64,000 nt of DNA from Vibrio sp. SS-MA-C1-2 (GCF_021513135.1 NZ_CP090980.1:744001-808000), one strand, 5' to 3'. Counted from the first letter of the stretch, positions 34,404 to 43,316 are shown. Numbers and translations are program-made. Notes: generated from the letters alone by a model not told the origin.

Positions 34404-35387
34404 TTACAATCTGTATTGTTCCCCTTGAGTTGGAATAATAAATTCAACACCAAGATCATTCAGTTCATCTAATTGTTTTTTGATTATCGCTTTTGGATCC
34501 TCACCTTTTTTTAAACCATATTTAATGTGGCTGATGACGATTTTTAAACCTTTCAAACTTCCTTTGCCGCCAGAAAGTTGCTCGAAACGTTTTAGTTCAG
34601 TGATTAACCAATTTGGTGTTAGATGACCAAATAGGGCTTTGTCTGGTGTTGCGTTAGCAAAGGAAACTTCAATAACTAAACCATTTAATTTACTTGATTT
34701 TTGAATCGGCGCTAATTGAGTCCAAACTTTTTTAAGTGATTCTGTTTTTTCTACTTTATCTGGTCCAGTGTCACCAAAAAATGCAATTGTATTTTCATTA
34801 TCAGTGATAAAAAAAGCAGAAGAGGGAGCAGGATGATTGACAGCTAATGAACTGATATTCAATGACGTCTCAGCAATCGATATTGGAGTGCTGCCATCAA
34901 CATTAACATATTGATACTGACCAATCTTATATCCTTTGCCAGTATTGCCGAAGTTAGGCCAAGCTGTCCAGTTAAAGTAGGTATCAGCAATCGCCTTGTT
35001 GGTTTTCTCTGAACCATAAATGTTCTTTTTGGTGTCTTCAGGTGATGCAATAATTAAACCACTAATATGATCTAAGTGACTATGAGTGATAACATACCCT
35101 TTGATTTTTTCTCGAAGGATATAGCCAACTTTGCCGTATTCACTGTTATTAGGAACGTCTACATGATCGAATGCTCCTTGTTTATTGGCAACATTCAGCC
35201 CGTTAATAATGGTACCGGCATCTAAAGTGACGTAGTTTTTATCCATTTCAGAACGAAGTAGAAAAGAGGTTAAATTGCCATCTTCAATTCCACCTTTGGA
35301 ACCCAAAACAGTTAATTCAAAGTTTGCAGCAGAAACACCTGAGCTAAGAGTCGCGAGAAGTGTTGTTGTTAGTAAAAGCCGTTTCAT
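34404..35387 (-). CDS. cpdP: Periplasmic class II cyclic-nucleotide phosphodiesterase CpdP
   Basis: A 327-residue exported enzyme. Residues 1-20 are a signal peptide (LLLTTTLLATLSSGVSA|A). The class II phosphodiesterase metal motif THSHLDHISG is present, followed by AFFGDTGPD, EVSFANATPDKALFGHLTP and VISHIKYGLKKGED. These blocks match CpdP of V. fischeri (330 residues), which hydrolyses external cyclic AMP in the periplasm and lets the cell use it as a nutrient. It stands alone. The CsrB-like RNA ends about 75 bases upstream of its start on the same strand. Confidence 0.9.
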   Translation of the reverse strand: MKRLLLTTTLLATLSSGVSAANFELTVLGSKGGIEDGNLTSFLLRSEMDKNYVTLDAGTIINGLNVANKQGAFDHVDVPNNSEYGKVGYILREKIKGYVITHSHLDHISGLIIASPEDTKKNIYGSEKTNKAIADTYFNWTAWPNFGNTGKGYKIGQYQYVNVDGSTPISIAETSLNISSLAVNHPAPSSAFFITDNENTIAFFGDTGPDKVEKTESLKKVWTQLAPIQKSSKLNGLVIEVSFANATPDKALFGHLTPNWLITELKRFEQLSGGKGSLKGLKIVISHIKYGLKKGEDPKAIIKKQLDELNDLGVEFIIPTQGEQYRL

Positions 35388-35460
35388 TGTTGATCCTAAT
35401 TACATCCATAATAATTTTTTATATTGTCTCACTATTTATTCGTTTTACCAATATTGAATG

Positions 35461-36006
35461 AAAAAAAGGCACTAAGCTTTCACTTAGTGCCTTAATCATC
35501 AAGTCGATGACATTAATAAATTTTTGTTAATCAATCCATAATTAGTTAATCACTTCCCGGTGATTTTATATCCGATTATTATTTGTTGCTTCCTGGCGTT
35601 ATCTATTTATTCATCATCCTGATGAGTTTTTATCTTCCGTGTACTTTCCATGTTAATTCAGTCAATCATTGACTGGCGATCCATTTCGCCGTTCTATCAA
35701 TCCAGATAGAGAACTCAACCATCCTTGTTAGTATGAATATCCTATCCACACTGCGCTAATATCCTTTAGCAAACACCGTCCTGGTGGTCCTTGATATCCA
35801 TCTCATGACTTTATCAATCTAGATAAAGAGTTCAACCGTCCTTGTTAGTATGAATATCCTATCCACACTGCGCTAATATCCTTTAGCAAACACAGTCCTG
35901 GTGGTCCTTGATTTCCCTAATGTCTACAAGCTCAACCATAAGCTTTACTTCCATGTTGTTCCTAAGCTTTCCTAGCTTTTTTCCTTGAGTTGATGTCCTT
36001 GTCAAC
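35461..36006 (-). ncRNA. csrB: CsrB-like regulatory RNA
   Basis: On the minus strand this 546-base region has no ORF but over twenty GGA triplets, many as AGGA or AAGGA in short hairpin loops (CACCAGGACGGTG, CATCAGGATGATG, CAAGGATGG). This is the hallmark of CsrB/CsrC RNAs that sequester the translational regulator CsrA. It ends in a strong terminator: AAGGCACTAAG pairs with CTTAGTGCCTT followed by seven U. A 5' end near 36003-36006 is suggested by TATACC just upstream and GTTGACAAGGA, similar to the CsrB start. A block of about 100 bases is tandemly duplicated at a 117-base period (35695 and 35812), making it longer than usual. Confidence 0.85.
35695..35913 (-). repeat. Tandem duplication inside the CsrB-like RNA
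   Basis: Two copies of a block with 117-base period, both containing CTTGTTAGTATGAATATCCT, ATCCACACTGCGCTAATATC and CAGTCCTGGTGGTCCTTGAT (or CCGTCC). Each block adds about seven GGA triplets on the RNA strand. Confidence 0.9.
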
Positions 36007-36160
36007 GAGGTATACTTTATATTAAGAAGGCAGAGAAACAAGTGTGGAAATTGAATATTATTGACTAAAAATAAGAGCGATATTTTTAAATTTTTTTTAT
36101 TCAGTTACTTAACTAATCTGCATGTTCTATTTAAGGAGATATGCATCGGCGTGCTATGGT

Positions 36161-36172
36161 CAATCTCTTACA
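36161..36172. promoter_or_regulatory. Possible VarA/GacA half-site upstream of csrB
   Basis: On the minus strand TGTAAGAGATTG matches the left half of the GacA/UvrY box (TGTAAG-N6-CTTACA), about 160 bases upstream of the proposed RNA start, where such boxes usually lie. The right half is poor, so this is tentative. Confidence 0.4.
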
Positions 36173-36347
36173 AGCCAGCTAGAGAAGAGACTACCAAATA
36201 ATGAAAGCTTATATTTCACGGTTGTATATAAGTTGTTCGAATAACTAATCGGTATGTGTCAATTCACATTAATTGTTAATAGCTCATGCAGTTTATTTAC
36301 AATTGTATTATTGATGCCCACAAGTAAAATGATGACCCGTGTGCATA

Positions 36348-36467
36348 TGATACCTTTCATACTTGAAGTCGCTAGGTTGTTGGCTGTACTTGTTCGCCTC
36401 ATACCTCTATATTCATGAGACCTCACTTGTTTGCCGCCTTCTAGCAACTTCAATTATTTTGGGTATA
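36348..36467 (+). repeat. ERIC-like repeat
   Basis: It contains ACTTGAAGTCGCTAGGTTG and ends CAATTATTTTGGGTATA; the centre is slightly shortened. It lies just after the stop of the minus-strand universal stress gene. Confidence 0.85.
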
Positions 36468-36471
36468 AATA

Positions 36472-36897
36472 TTAATTGATGATAGGAATCACTAAAATAT
36501 CAATCGGTGATTTATCAATAATGTCTTTTGAGTAAGAGATAAATCGACTAAATAAATCATGATGGTGCCCACAGATTAATAAGTCCACTTCACTTGCAAT
36601 AATACCATTGACAAAAGTGTCACTTAACATGCCCGTTCCAACAAATATATGTTTAACTGGTTGCTCACAGTGATCAATAAAAGGTTGTAAATGGTCAAGC
36701 ATCTCCTTGTTTAATGGTGGCTCTACTTCCGGATCATTAAGATCGTAAAGATCGTGATATAACTTACCATGGCTTGCATCTACATGGATTAAAGAGATAT
36801 CTGCCTTGAGTTCTTTCGCTAAATACTTTGCTCTATCAATTAATAAGTTACTTTCGTCATTAAGATCGATTGCGACTAAAATATGTCGGTATTTCAT
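36472..36897 (-). CDS. Universal stress protein, UspA family
   Basis: A 141-residue single-domain Usp (E. coli UspA 144). It starts MKYRHILVAIDLNDESNLLI, the family beta-1/alpha-1, with ADISLIHVD as strand two and VDLLICGHHHDLFSRF, the region that in ATP-binding members carries G-2x-G-9x-G. Here the strict glycine pattern is not complete, fitting the UspA branch, which does not bind ATP well. It is induced by stress in relatives; the promoter region here (36898-37347) is AT-rich with no other gene. Confidence 0.88.
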   Translation of the reverse strand: MKYRHILVAIDLNDESNLLIDRAKYLAKELKADISLIHVDASHGKLYHDLYDLNDPEVEPPLNKEMLDHLQPFIDHCEQPVKHIFVGTGMLSDTFVNGIIASEVDLLICGHHHDLFSRFISYSKDIIDKSPIDILVIPIIN

Positions 36898-37347
36898 GAT
36901 CGAACCTCACTATTGAAATTATTCCTGATGATTAAAAATTTAGTTTGTCTTTTAAAGATTACGCCTAAACGATGAAAATATGTACAACACTGATCACATA
37001 AATAGAGATGTTTGTTTTATTTTATACTTCAACTAAGAAGCATATAGCGAAAAAGTGCTTATTAAATGCATAGGGTTTCATTTTTTATACACCTAAATCA
37101 TTGAGTTTGCTCGTTGGCGAAAGGCAAGTGTAGCCATTAATTACAATAAGATTACATTTTCATTACAACCATCCTCGCCCTATTGTTTCTAGCGTTACCC
37201 TTACGCTATTGTATTTACAACGTCAGCACGGAATATATTTTGTGCCTCATTTTTAATCACAACAAAAATATACTTACCTTTTAAGGTATCGATAATACAT
37301 ATCGGATATCTATTAATAAGAAAGTATAGCAGCAGGGAAGTTATTCA
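36898..37347. other. Intergenic region between divergent usp and lipoprotein genes
   Basis: 450 AT-rich bases between divergent genes, so it should hold both promoters. TATACTTCAACTAAGAAGC at 37024 resembles one ERIC end. No ORF or RNA was recognised. Confidence 0.4.
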
Positions 37348-38442
37348 ATGAACAATACAATTAAATTCGTTATGTTAGGTTCGGTTATTGCGCTAGTTGG
37401 TTGTAAAACCACAGAGTCTGAAAAGCTTGCGACAAATAATGTTTTAGAAGCAAACTCTCCATGGGCAACGACCTCTGTTTATCAAGTCGTGGGTAGTAAA
37501 GTTGACCGTAGTGTTGATTTTATCGATGATGCAACGATTTCAAATGGAACCATCAGTTCTGCACAATATCGAGATGGTACGTTTATGTTTATTGGCATGG
37601 CTGATCATAATAGTGGTGAATTTAATACCAGTCAGTTAACGGCTTCTATCGAAAATGTTTATACCAACAATGCTGCACCATCAGGTTTTAGTTTTGGTAA
37701 CTTTGAGATCATGTATAACAATGATGATCAATTAATTCGTCGCTTAAGTAATCCGTCATTTAATACTTCCGCTGTCATAGATCGAGTTGTCACTAAAGCT
37801 GACAGTGACGAGTTTGGTTATACTTTTCAGCACAGTAATGGCAATACCTATTATGTTGAACATAAGCCTTATGCCGAATCTTTCCCAGAGCAAAGCTACC
37901 CTGTTGAGTTAGCAACAACGGTAAATACATTTTATCAGCACCAATTAGATGCTTCAGATACCGCATATGAAGCGTTAACGTTAAATGCACCTTGGGCAAC
38001 TACGGCTGTTTATAAAGAAGTTGATGGTGAAATGGATACTTCAGTAAATTATATCGATACTGATATCGCCAATGGCACCATTAGCTCTGCACAATATCGA
38101 GATGGTAAGTTTATGTTTATCTTTATGTCAGATCACCATAAAGGCACATTTAATGAAAATATCGCATCAAATATTGAAGCAACAATCGAAGGATCCGATC
38201 CAAAAGGTTTCGTTCATGGTGAGTTTAGTGTCGAGTTGAATGAAAATGGTGACGTCGTTCGTAAACTGTTTGGTGGTCAACGTATTGTCACCGAAGCCAC
38301 TAACGAAATGTTTACCTATAAAATGGTGGTAGAAGGGGAGACATATTTTGTTGAGCACCAACCTTATGCATTAGCATTCCCTAAACAACAATACCCCGTT
38401 GAATTAGAGCAAGCGGTAAATGACTTTTTCTATCAGAAATAA
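37348..38442 (+). CDS. Lipoprotein with two DUF4822-like domains
   Basis: A 364-residue protein. The N-terminus IKFVMLGSVIALVGCKTT is a lipoprotein signal with lipobox LVGC (Cys 19). Two homologous domains of about 165 residues follow: each starts SPWATTSVYQ or APWATTAVYK, contains NGTISSAQYRDG with FMF, and ends YFVEHxPYAxxFPxQxYPVE. They match what is called DUF4822, a family of no known function. It is presumably anchored to a membrane facing the periplasm. It is monocistronic; a weak hairpin of the form AGGGCAC...AGTGC with T-run follows at about 38476-38530. Confidence 0.78.
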   Translation: MNNTIKFVMLGSVIALVGCKTTESEKLATNNVLEANSPWATTSVYQVVGSKVDRSVDFIDDATISNGTISSAQYRDGTFMFIGMADHNSGEFNTSQLTASIENVYTNNAAPSGFSFGNFEIMYNNDDQLIRRLSNPSFNTSAVIDRVVTKADSDEFGYTFQHSNGNTYYVEHKPYAESFPEQSYPVELATTVNTFYQHQLDASDTAYEALTLNAPWATTAVYKEVDGEMDTSVNYIDTDIANGTISSAQYRDGKFMFIFMSDHHKGTFNENIASNIEATIEGSDPKGFVHGEFSVELNENGDVVRKLFGGQRIVTEATNEMFTYKMVVEGETYFVEHQPYALAFPKQQYPVELEQAVNDFFYQK

Positions 38443-38530
38443 ACATCCTTGTTGCAATTATTAACTTATTAACACAGGGCACTTTTCTTATACCTTTACT
38501 AGCCTTTAGGTATGATTAAGTGCTTTTTTT

Positions 38531-38699
38531 ATTATACGAGTAAACGTTTCGACGCACTCAAAAAGCGATGAGCTGCTAGTGATAGCGTTGCATTTCCAGT
38601 TGTTATCGTTGATGCTAAAGACAGTGTAAAGCAATGCTATAAACGCTATGGATCTCAAACATTTTAAGACGCTGAAAACAAACTTTTCATCACCATTGC
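38531..38699 (+). pseudogene. Relic of a TacT-like GNAT toxin/acetyltransferase
   Basis: One frame reads KRFDALKKR, stop, AASDSVAFPVVIVDAKDSVK, then QCYKRYGSQTF, stop, DAENKLFITIADLRASLG. This is the C-terminal half of the GNAT proteins paired with DUF1778 antitoxins (VDAKDxxAxxFYxRxGFxxF...LFI). Two in-frame stops and no start show that it is dead. The rest of the gap 38700-39125 holds a GCTAACTC hairpin (38789) and a short transposase-like tail (KAMEETLYQWPELLNHYNM near 38855), but no intact gene. Confidence 0.6.
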
Positions 38700-39125
38700 A
38701 GATCTACGAGCTAGTTTGGGCTAGCACATCCGCTCTCTGGTACTAACAAGCAACGGGGAAGAAATGTGTGTTAGCCAGTAAAGGAATCAGCTAACTCATA
38801 ACTGGACATTTCTGAGTTGCGAATGATATGAGTCAAAACTAGGCTGCCTAACCAAAGCGATGGAAGAAACTTTATATCAGTGGCCAGAATTATTGAACCA
38901 CTACAATATGTAGACAAGAGGGGCTGCACCAAACCTTAAAATAAGGAAGTAATCGTTGTGGCTAGACAATAAAGTATCGTCTGAATCTCATTATTAAACA
39001 TGAATTAAGACGTAGCAGCTTCATACGTGTTACTTTTGCGAAATAACTATACGAGATTGTGTTTTTCACTCAAATTATAAATAGAGAGCACCAATCTCCA
39101 GATCGAAGAATAAAGGAATCATTGT

Positions 39126-40055
39126 ATGTCGGATGCATTAAGCGGTGTGATAGCGATAGGATTATTTGTCGTAGTGGTTGTGATTTTTATCTTAGCAGCC
39201 GTTAAAACAGTAAAGCAGGGAGAACAATGGACAATAGAGCGTTTTGGACGTTATACCAAAACATTAAGTCCAGGGATCAATATTATCATCCCGTTCATTG
39301 AAGTTATTGGTCAGAAAGTTAATATGATGGAGCGAGTCTTAGACATTCCACTACAAGAAATAATTTCAAAAGATAATGCTAATGTAAAAATTGATGCAGT
39401 CTGCTTTATTCAAGTGATTGATGCAGCTAAATCCGCATATGAAGTGAATGATTTAGATCACGCAATTAGAAATTTAACGCTGACAAATATCAGAACAGTA
39501 TTGGGCTCAATGGAACTGGATGAAATGCTAAGTAAGCGTGATGAAATTAACTCAAAGCTTCTGATGGTTGTGGATCAAGCTACGAATGGTTGGGGCGTAA
39601 AAGTTACTCGTATTGAAATAAAAGATGTTCAACCGCCAAAGGAATTGGTCGAAGCGATGAACGCTCAAATGAAAGCAGAGCGTAATAAACGAGCAGAGAT
39701 TTTAGAAGCAGAAGGTGTGAAACTAGCTCAAGTACTACGCGCTCAAGGGCACAAAGAATCAGAAGTATTAAAAGCAGAAGGTGAAAAACAAGCCGCGATT
39801 CTACTTGCAGAAGCGAGAGAGCGACAAGCGCAAGCAGAAGCAGAAGCAACAACGATGGTTTCTAAAGCGATTAGTGACGGTGATATGCAAGCAGTAAATT
39901 ACTTTATTGCTCAAGGTTATACCAAAGCGCTAGAGTCTATTGGTACCGCAGAGAATGGTAAAATAATTATGTTGCCGTTAGAAGCCAGTGCACTGATGGG
40001 ATCGATTGCCGGTATTTCCGAGATGTTTAAATCAACTAATGAGAAAAGTGAATGA
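39126..40055 (+). CDS. qmcA: SPFH/band 7 membrane protease-associated protein QmcA
   Basis: A 309-residue protein (E. coli QmcA 305). One N-terminal membrane helix ([19 protein letters not shown]) is followed by the SPFH domain ([40 protein letters not shown]) and a long Glu/Ala/Arg coiled coil ([16 protein letters not shown]). It forms large membrane cages that accompany membrane proteases. It overlaps the NfeD gene by four bases, the standard QmcA-NfeD pair. Confidence 0.93.
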   Translation: MSDALSGVIAIGLFVVVVVIFILAAVKTVKQGEQWTIERFGRYTKTLSPGINIIIPFIEVIGQKVNMMERVLDIPLQEIISKDNANVKIDAVCFIQVIDAAKSAYEVNDLDHAIRNLTLTNIRTVLGSMELDEMLSKRDEINSKLLMVVDQATNGWGVKVTRIEIKDVQPPKELVEAMNAQMKAERNKRAEILEAEGVKLAQVLRAQGHKESEVLKAEGEKQAAILLAEARERQAQAEAEATTMVSKAISDGDMQAVNYFIAQGYTKALESIGTAENGKIIMLPLEASALMGSIAGISEMFKSTNEKSE

Positions 40056-40510
40056 TAGATTTGCTTTCGCAAATTAATTTATGGCATTGGTTCATTTTAG
40101 GATTCATCCTGATTGGCGCAGAAATGCTAGGCTCTTCTGGTTATACATTGTGGTCTGGTTGTGCTGCGCTTATCGTCGGAATCATTATGATATTTTTTCC
40201 GTTATATTGGCAAAGCCAATGGATATTGTTTGGGCTATTGTCTCTCCTCACAACAATAGTCTGGTGGCGTTATCAAAATCGAAAAGATCAACAATCAGAA
40301 CAAGAAACGACATTAAACCAACGCACGAAACGGTTAATCGGCAAAACTACTGTGCTTGATAAAGATATTACCGCAGGCACGACACGAATTACTTTAGATG
40401 GTAGTGAGTGGAGTGCTCGCACGGAAATTGACATACCGAAAGGTACGGTCATTGAAGTTATGTCTCTTGAAGGAATTATCGTGGTTATAGCGCCTAAAAG
40501 TCCTGCATAG
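40052..40510 (+). CDS. NfeD family protein
   Basis: A 152-residue protein with two or three N-terminal hydrophobic helices (residues 8-75) and a C-terminal OB-fold soluble domain ([40 protein letters not shown]). It is the short NfeD type, like E. coli YbbK, which pairs with QmcA-type stomatins. Translation is coupled to qmcA by an ATGA overlap. A terminator follows. Confidence 0.92.
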   Translation: MIDLLSQINLWHWFILGFILIGAEMLGSSGYTLWSGCAALIVGIIMIFFPLYWQSQWILFGLLSLLTTIVWWRYQNRKDQQSEQETTLNQRTKRLIGKTTVLDKDITAGTTRITLDGSEWSARTEIDIPKGTVIEVMSLEGIIVVIAPKSPA

Positions 40511-40536
40511 AGATAACCTTATATATTTAACCCCTC

Positions 40537-40564
40537 AAAAACACCTTATTTAAGGTGTTTTTTT
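40537..40564 (+). terminator. Rho-independent terminator
   Basis: AAAACACCTTA (40537-40547) pairs with TAAGGTGTTTT, ending in seven T. It closes the qmcA-nfeD operon. Confidence 0.9.
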
Positions 40565-40655
40565 GCTTGCGCAAATGAAATATCATTTTAGGACACACAC
40601 CAAAAGTATGATGTTTGACTGGTTTCACTATTATGGTGCTCTCACTCGCAATCTG

Positions 40656-40853
40656 ATTTTTTAATTGATGCTACGCCCTATTACCGCTGTGTCTCACGCT
40701 GTGCGTCACAGTTTTTTATGTGGTGAAGATCCTCTCACTCAAAAAAACCATGAGCACTGCAGAGAGTGGATCGAATCCAAAATAGAATCTCTTACCTACT
40801 CATACTATATTGATGTGTGTGCTTATGCTGTCATGAACAACTACTATCAATAA
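40656..40853 (+). pseudogene. Truncated REP-associated tyrosine transposase (Y1/IS200-like) relic
   Basis: In one frame IDATPYYRCVSRC is seen; after a one-base shift the next frame reads VRHSFLCGEDPLTQKNHEHC, then REWIESKIESLTYSYYIDVC and AYAVMNNYYQ. These are the N-terminal blocks of the Y1-type RAYT transposases of Vibrio and Shewanella (FLCGED, DVCAYAVMxNHxH). It stops right where the catalytic HUH motif should be, so it is inactive. It sits in decayed accessory DNA. Confidence 0.75.
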
Positions 40854-41098
40854 CTTTTTAAATATGGATTAATCCTGATGCTTATTTGGTGTGTGTCCTT
40901 TTATTTTCTTTTATTTTCTTTAAAATTAATTAAGCTAACTGTCCGTTATTGACTCATCTAACTAAAAAGGAAATGGACAAAAGCGTGTTAGTGATTAGTA
41001 AGGTGTTTATTGAATGGTGAACAGTAAGCTTGTTTAACATGTATAAATATTTTAGTGTTACATATTGTTTAGAAAGGGACTATGAAACGGAGCTTCTC

Positions 41099-41355
41099 AT
41101 GGAAATACTCACTGAAAGACTAAAAATGAGCCAACTAACTTAGAGATAAAAGACCGCTTTGAATCAAGGATCCCTACTTGGAAAAACACTTCTGAACACT
41201 GGCTATGTCTTACTATTACTGAACTTACAACAAATAAAAAGATAGGTGTTACTGGCTTTCAACTAAATAACGGTATCGCTGAGGACAATACAATTCGGTA
41301 TCTTGGTGTAGAATTAGAAGATGCACTTAACCTTTCAGAAAGTATTGATTCATAA
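41099..41355 (+). pseudogene. Broken GNAT acetyltransferase
   Basis: ATG 41099 reads MEILTERLKMSQLT and meets a stop. Another frame then reads LEIKDRFESRIPTWKNTSEH and WLCLTITELTTNKKIGVTGF before ending SESIDS at 41355. The pattern (ERLxMSQLT, HWLxxTI..NKKIGVTGF) is that of RimL-type acetyltransferases. The middle and C-terminal acetyl-CoA site are gone. Confidence 0.6.
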
Positions 41356-41395
41356 ATTAAATCACCTTGATACCTTATTATGAAACATGTTAATT

Positions 41396-41423
41396 TAATC
41401 GTTAATCGTTAATCGTTAATCTT
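41396..41423. repeat. 7-bp tandem repeat
   Basis: Three perfect copies of TAATCGT and a fourth TAATCTT. It lies 30 bases upstream of the zeta-toxin-like fragment; no evidence of function. Confidence 0.7.
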
Positions 41424-41454
41424 ACCTTATATACGGTATCAAGGTCTAAAAGTA

Positions 41455-41703
41455 ATGTCGGATAAAAGTGACGAGCAAATTGAAGAAGAAGCGATAACAT
41501 TCGCAAAGAAAAATCGAACTGCAATTTGTCGAAGACTAACAGATCAGTCAATTTATCTTCCTGAAAATGAACCTGTATCTGTATTTATGTATGGATCTCC
41601 TGGTGATGGAAAAACACGTACCTATCATGCTAATATTAGTAGCTTGAAACCGTATCTTGATCCACCTTATATCATGGAAGAGTTACAACATATTGTTAAA
41701 TAA
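41455..41703 (+). CDS. N-terminal fragment of a zeta-toxin-like kinase
   Basis: An 82-residue ORF. Residues 1-55 (DEQIEEEAITFAKKNRTAIC, LTDQSIYLPENEPVSVFMYG, SPGDGKT) match the start of zeta-toxin family proteins, with a Walker A-like GSPGDGKT in place of the usual GSPGAGKT. After that the sequence departs (RTYHANISSLKPYLDPPYIM) and stops, while intact zeta toxins have over 200 residues. It is probably a deletion remnant without activity. A possible antitoxin ORF follows 17 bases downstream. Confidence 0.6.
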   Translation: MSDKSDEQIEEEAITFAKKNRTAICRRLTDQSIYLPENEPVSVFMYGSPGDGKTRTYHANISSLKPYLDPPYIMEELQHIVK

Positions 41704-41720
41704 TGAGGAGTTGTAATATT

Positions 41721-41873
41721 ATGAAAAATGTTGAAATCACTAAAGTACAATCTTCTCCATTATCGCGCTTTGTAAAACAAGCATCTTCAACAGAGAAGAA
41801 AAAGGTCTACAAAAAAGTCATTATGGCTGCAACAAAAAAGCAAAATGAAACTATTGCTTTAGCTAATCGTTAA
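41721..41873 (+). CDS. Small antitoxin-like protein
   Basis: A 50-residue ORF: MKNVEITKVQSSPLSRFVKQ, then ASSTEKKKVYKKVIMAATKK. It follows ATGAGGAGTTGTAATATT, with GAGGAG as ribosome-binding site. The FVKxASSxEKKKVYxKVxxxA pattern resembles the small proteins encoded next to zeta-type toxins in proteobacteria, possibly their antitoxins. The order (toxin fragment first) is opposite to the usual one. It could be the surviving antitoxin of a lost toxin. Confidence 0.55.
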   Translation: MKNVEITKVQSSPLSRFVKQASSTEKKKVYKKVIMAATKKQNETIALANR

Positions 41874-42088
41874 ATGAGCTAATGCCATATTTATCAATCG
41901 GTTAGTTAGCTGATATCGCCTCAATATCATTCAGTTCGTCTTCATTTTTACCCAAGCTTGTTTTGAATATTCATTTATGTTCGAATTGAACATCACGAAT
42001 AAATAAGATGGGAAGTAGGGTAAAGCTATGTAGGAAGCCTTCAGGGGAAATTGACGGTATGCGCCCCATGAACCCACGAGGCAATTTG

Positions 42089-42322
42089 TCAATGTTTGAA
42101 ATTCCAAGGTAGAAGTGCATCAATATCTGGTTCAGCTTTTGCTAACTCTTTCATGCATCTGACCAAGTAGTTATAGAGGATAAGATCATTCGCCTTTTTT
42201 AGCTCTCCAATCTCTGGATTCTCTATGATCCTTTCGATTTCATCTTCAACGACGGCTAACAAAATGTCAGGAAGTTTAGCTTGATTGACAAAGTTTTCAT
42301 CAAGTCTGACACTAATAGCCAT
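42089..42322 (-). CDS. Possible chimeric antitoxin-toxin relic
   Basis: A 77-residue ORF. Its first 16 residues (MAISVRLDENFVNQAK) resemble the start of the ParD-like antitoxin at 52742 (MATASVRIDQELFDKA). Residues 26-43 (DEIERIIENPEIGELKKA) resemble the middle of the RelE/ParE toxin at 52956 (LLKDPYIGEQKKG). An internal deletion joining an antitoxin start to a toxin middle would explain this. Alternatively it is an unrelated small protein. No partner gene adjoins. Confidence 0.45.
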   Translation of the reverse strand: MAISVRLDENFVNQAKLPDILLAVVEDEIERIIENPEIGELKKANDLILYNYLVRCMKELAKAEPDIDALLPWNFKH

Positions 42323-42674
42323 AATTAGTCACCTTAGTTATTATATATTACACGAATAACATTGCCGACAAATTGTCGCAATGGTCAAGCTGGTATTCTT
42401 CTTTTATAAAAGTTAGATTATTCGATGGTGTTTTTAATCTAACTTAGATAATAGTTCTTGAGCCTTCATACCATAAGAGGTTCTAAGTTTTAGATCTAAA
42501 TTTACGTTAAGTCTGTTTTTTGCTTTTTTGCTTTATTGTTGTATTGAAGGGGATTTTTTTAGGATTTTTTCTGCTGAGGTTAATAAAAAATGCAAAGAAT
42601 CGATAAAATTGTTAGATTCTTCAATTCTCTGTATTTAGTTCAAAAAACAAAAATTTGGTTCAGTGGAGGTCATG

Positions 42675-43073
42675 ATGAATAAAATAATTGATAAATTAGG
42701 TTGGATTGATATTCAACAAGGGAAACTACTTTGTGTTCGTTCACATGGAAAAGAGTTATTTTATATTCCAGGTGGCAAGCGTGAAGTGGGCGAAAGTGAC
42801 CAACAAGCATTACTTCGTGAAATTGATGAAGAACTTTCTGTTCAATTAATACCAGAAACGATAACGCCAGCATCGACATTTTTAGCGCAAGCTGACGGTA
42901 AAAGTTCAGGCGTTGACGTTCAAATTACCGCGTATTTCTCAAAATATAGTGGTGAATTAAAACCAGCATCAGAGATCGCAGAATTGAAATATTTAGGCGT
43001 AGATGATAGAGACGTTTGTTCATTAGCCACATTAGCCGTTTTAGATTGGCTGGTGGCAGAAGGTTTGATTTAA
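42675..43073 (+). CDS. Nudix hydrolase
   Basis: A 132-residue protein with a complete Nudix box, GGKREVGESDQQALLREI then DEELSVQL (GX5EX7REUXEEXGU, the final G replaced by V). It hydrolyses a nucleoside diphosphate linked to another group; the substrate cannot be told from sequence. The start at 42675 is preferred because GGAGG at 42665 is well placed for it. The gene stands alone between accessory DNA and an ERIC-like repeat. Confidence 0.88.
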   Translation: MNKIIDKLGWIDIQQGKLLCVRSHGKELFYIPGGKREVGESDQQALLREIDEELSVQLIPETITPASTFLAQADGKSSGVDVQITAYFSKYSGELKPASEIAELKYLGVDDRDVCSLATLAVLDWLVAEGLI

Positions 43074-43138
43074 TCTATTAAATGGATAAGCCTTGCTAAA
43101 TACTCACAAAAAATGAAGAGTTTTCAGCAAGGCCTTAT

Positions 43139-43264
43139 TATACCCTTCATACTTGAAGTCGCTAGGTTGTTGGCTGTATTCGTTCGCCCCAATCATAGTA
43201 CACCTATACTCATGGGGCCTCACTCACTTGCCGCCGACTAGCAACGCCAATTATTTTAGGTATA
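43139..43264 (+). repeat. ERIC-like repeat, full-length copy
   Basis: It starts TATACCCTTCATACTTGAAG and ends ATTATTTTAGGTATA, with the central ACTCATGGGGCCTCACTCAC. It lies between convergent genes. Confidence 0.9.
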
Positions 43265-43316
43265 TATAGAATGTCGTGATGATGAATAACCGAACATCAC
43301 CACTTAATACTGGTCG

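Noticed and set aside
35695-35913. Repeated blocks that could suggest a CRISPR array
   Set aside because: Only two long copies with no spacer pattern; both lie inside a GGA-rich RNA with a terminator.
38855-38920. Transposase-like tail AMEETLYQWPELLNHYNM
   Set aside because: Too short to assign to an IS family; kept only as a remark in the neighbouring pseudogene entry.
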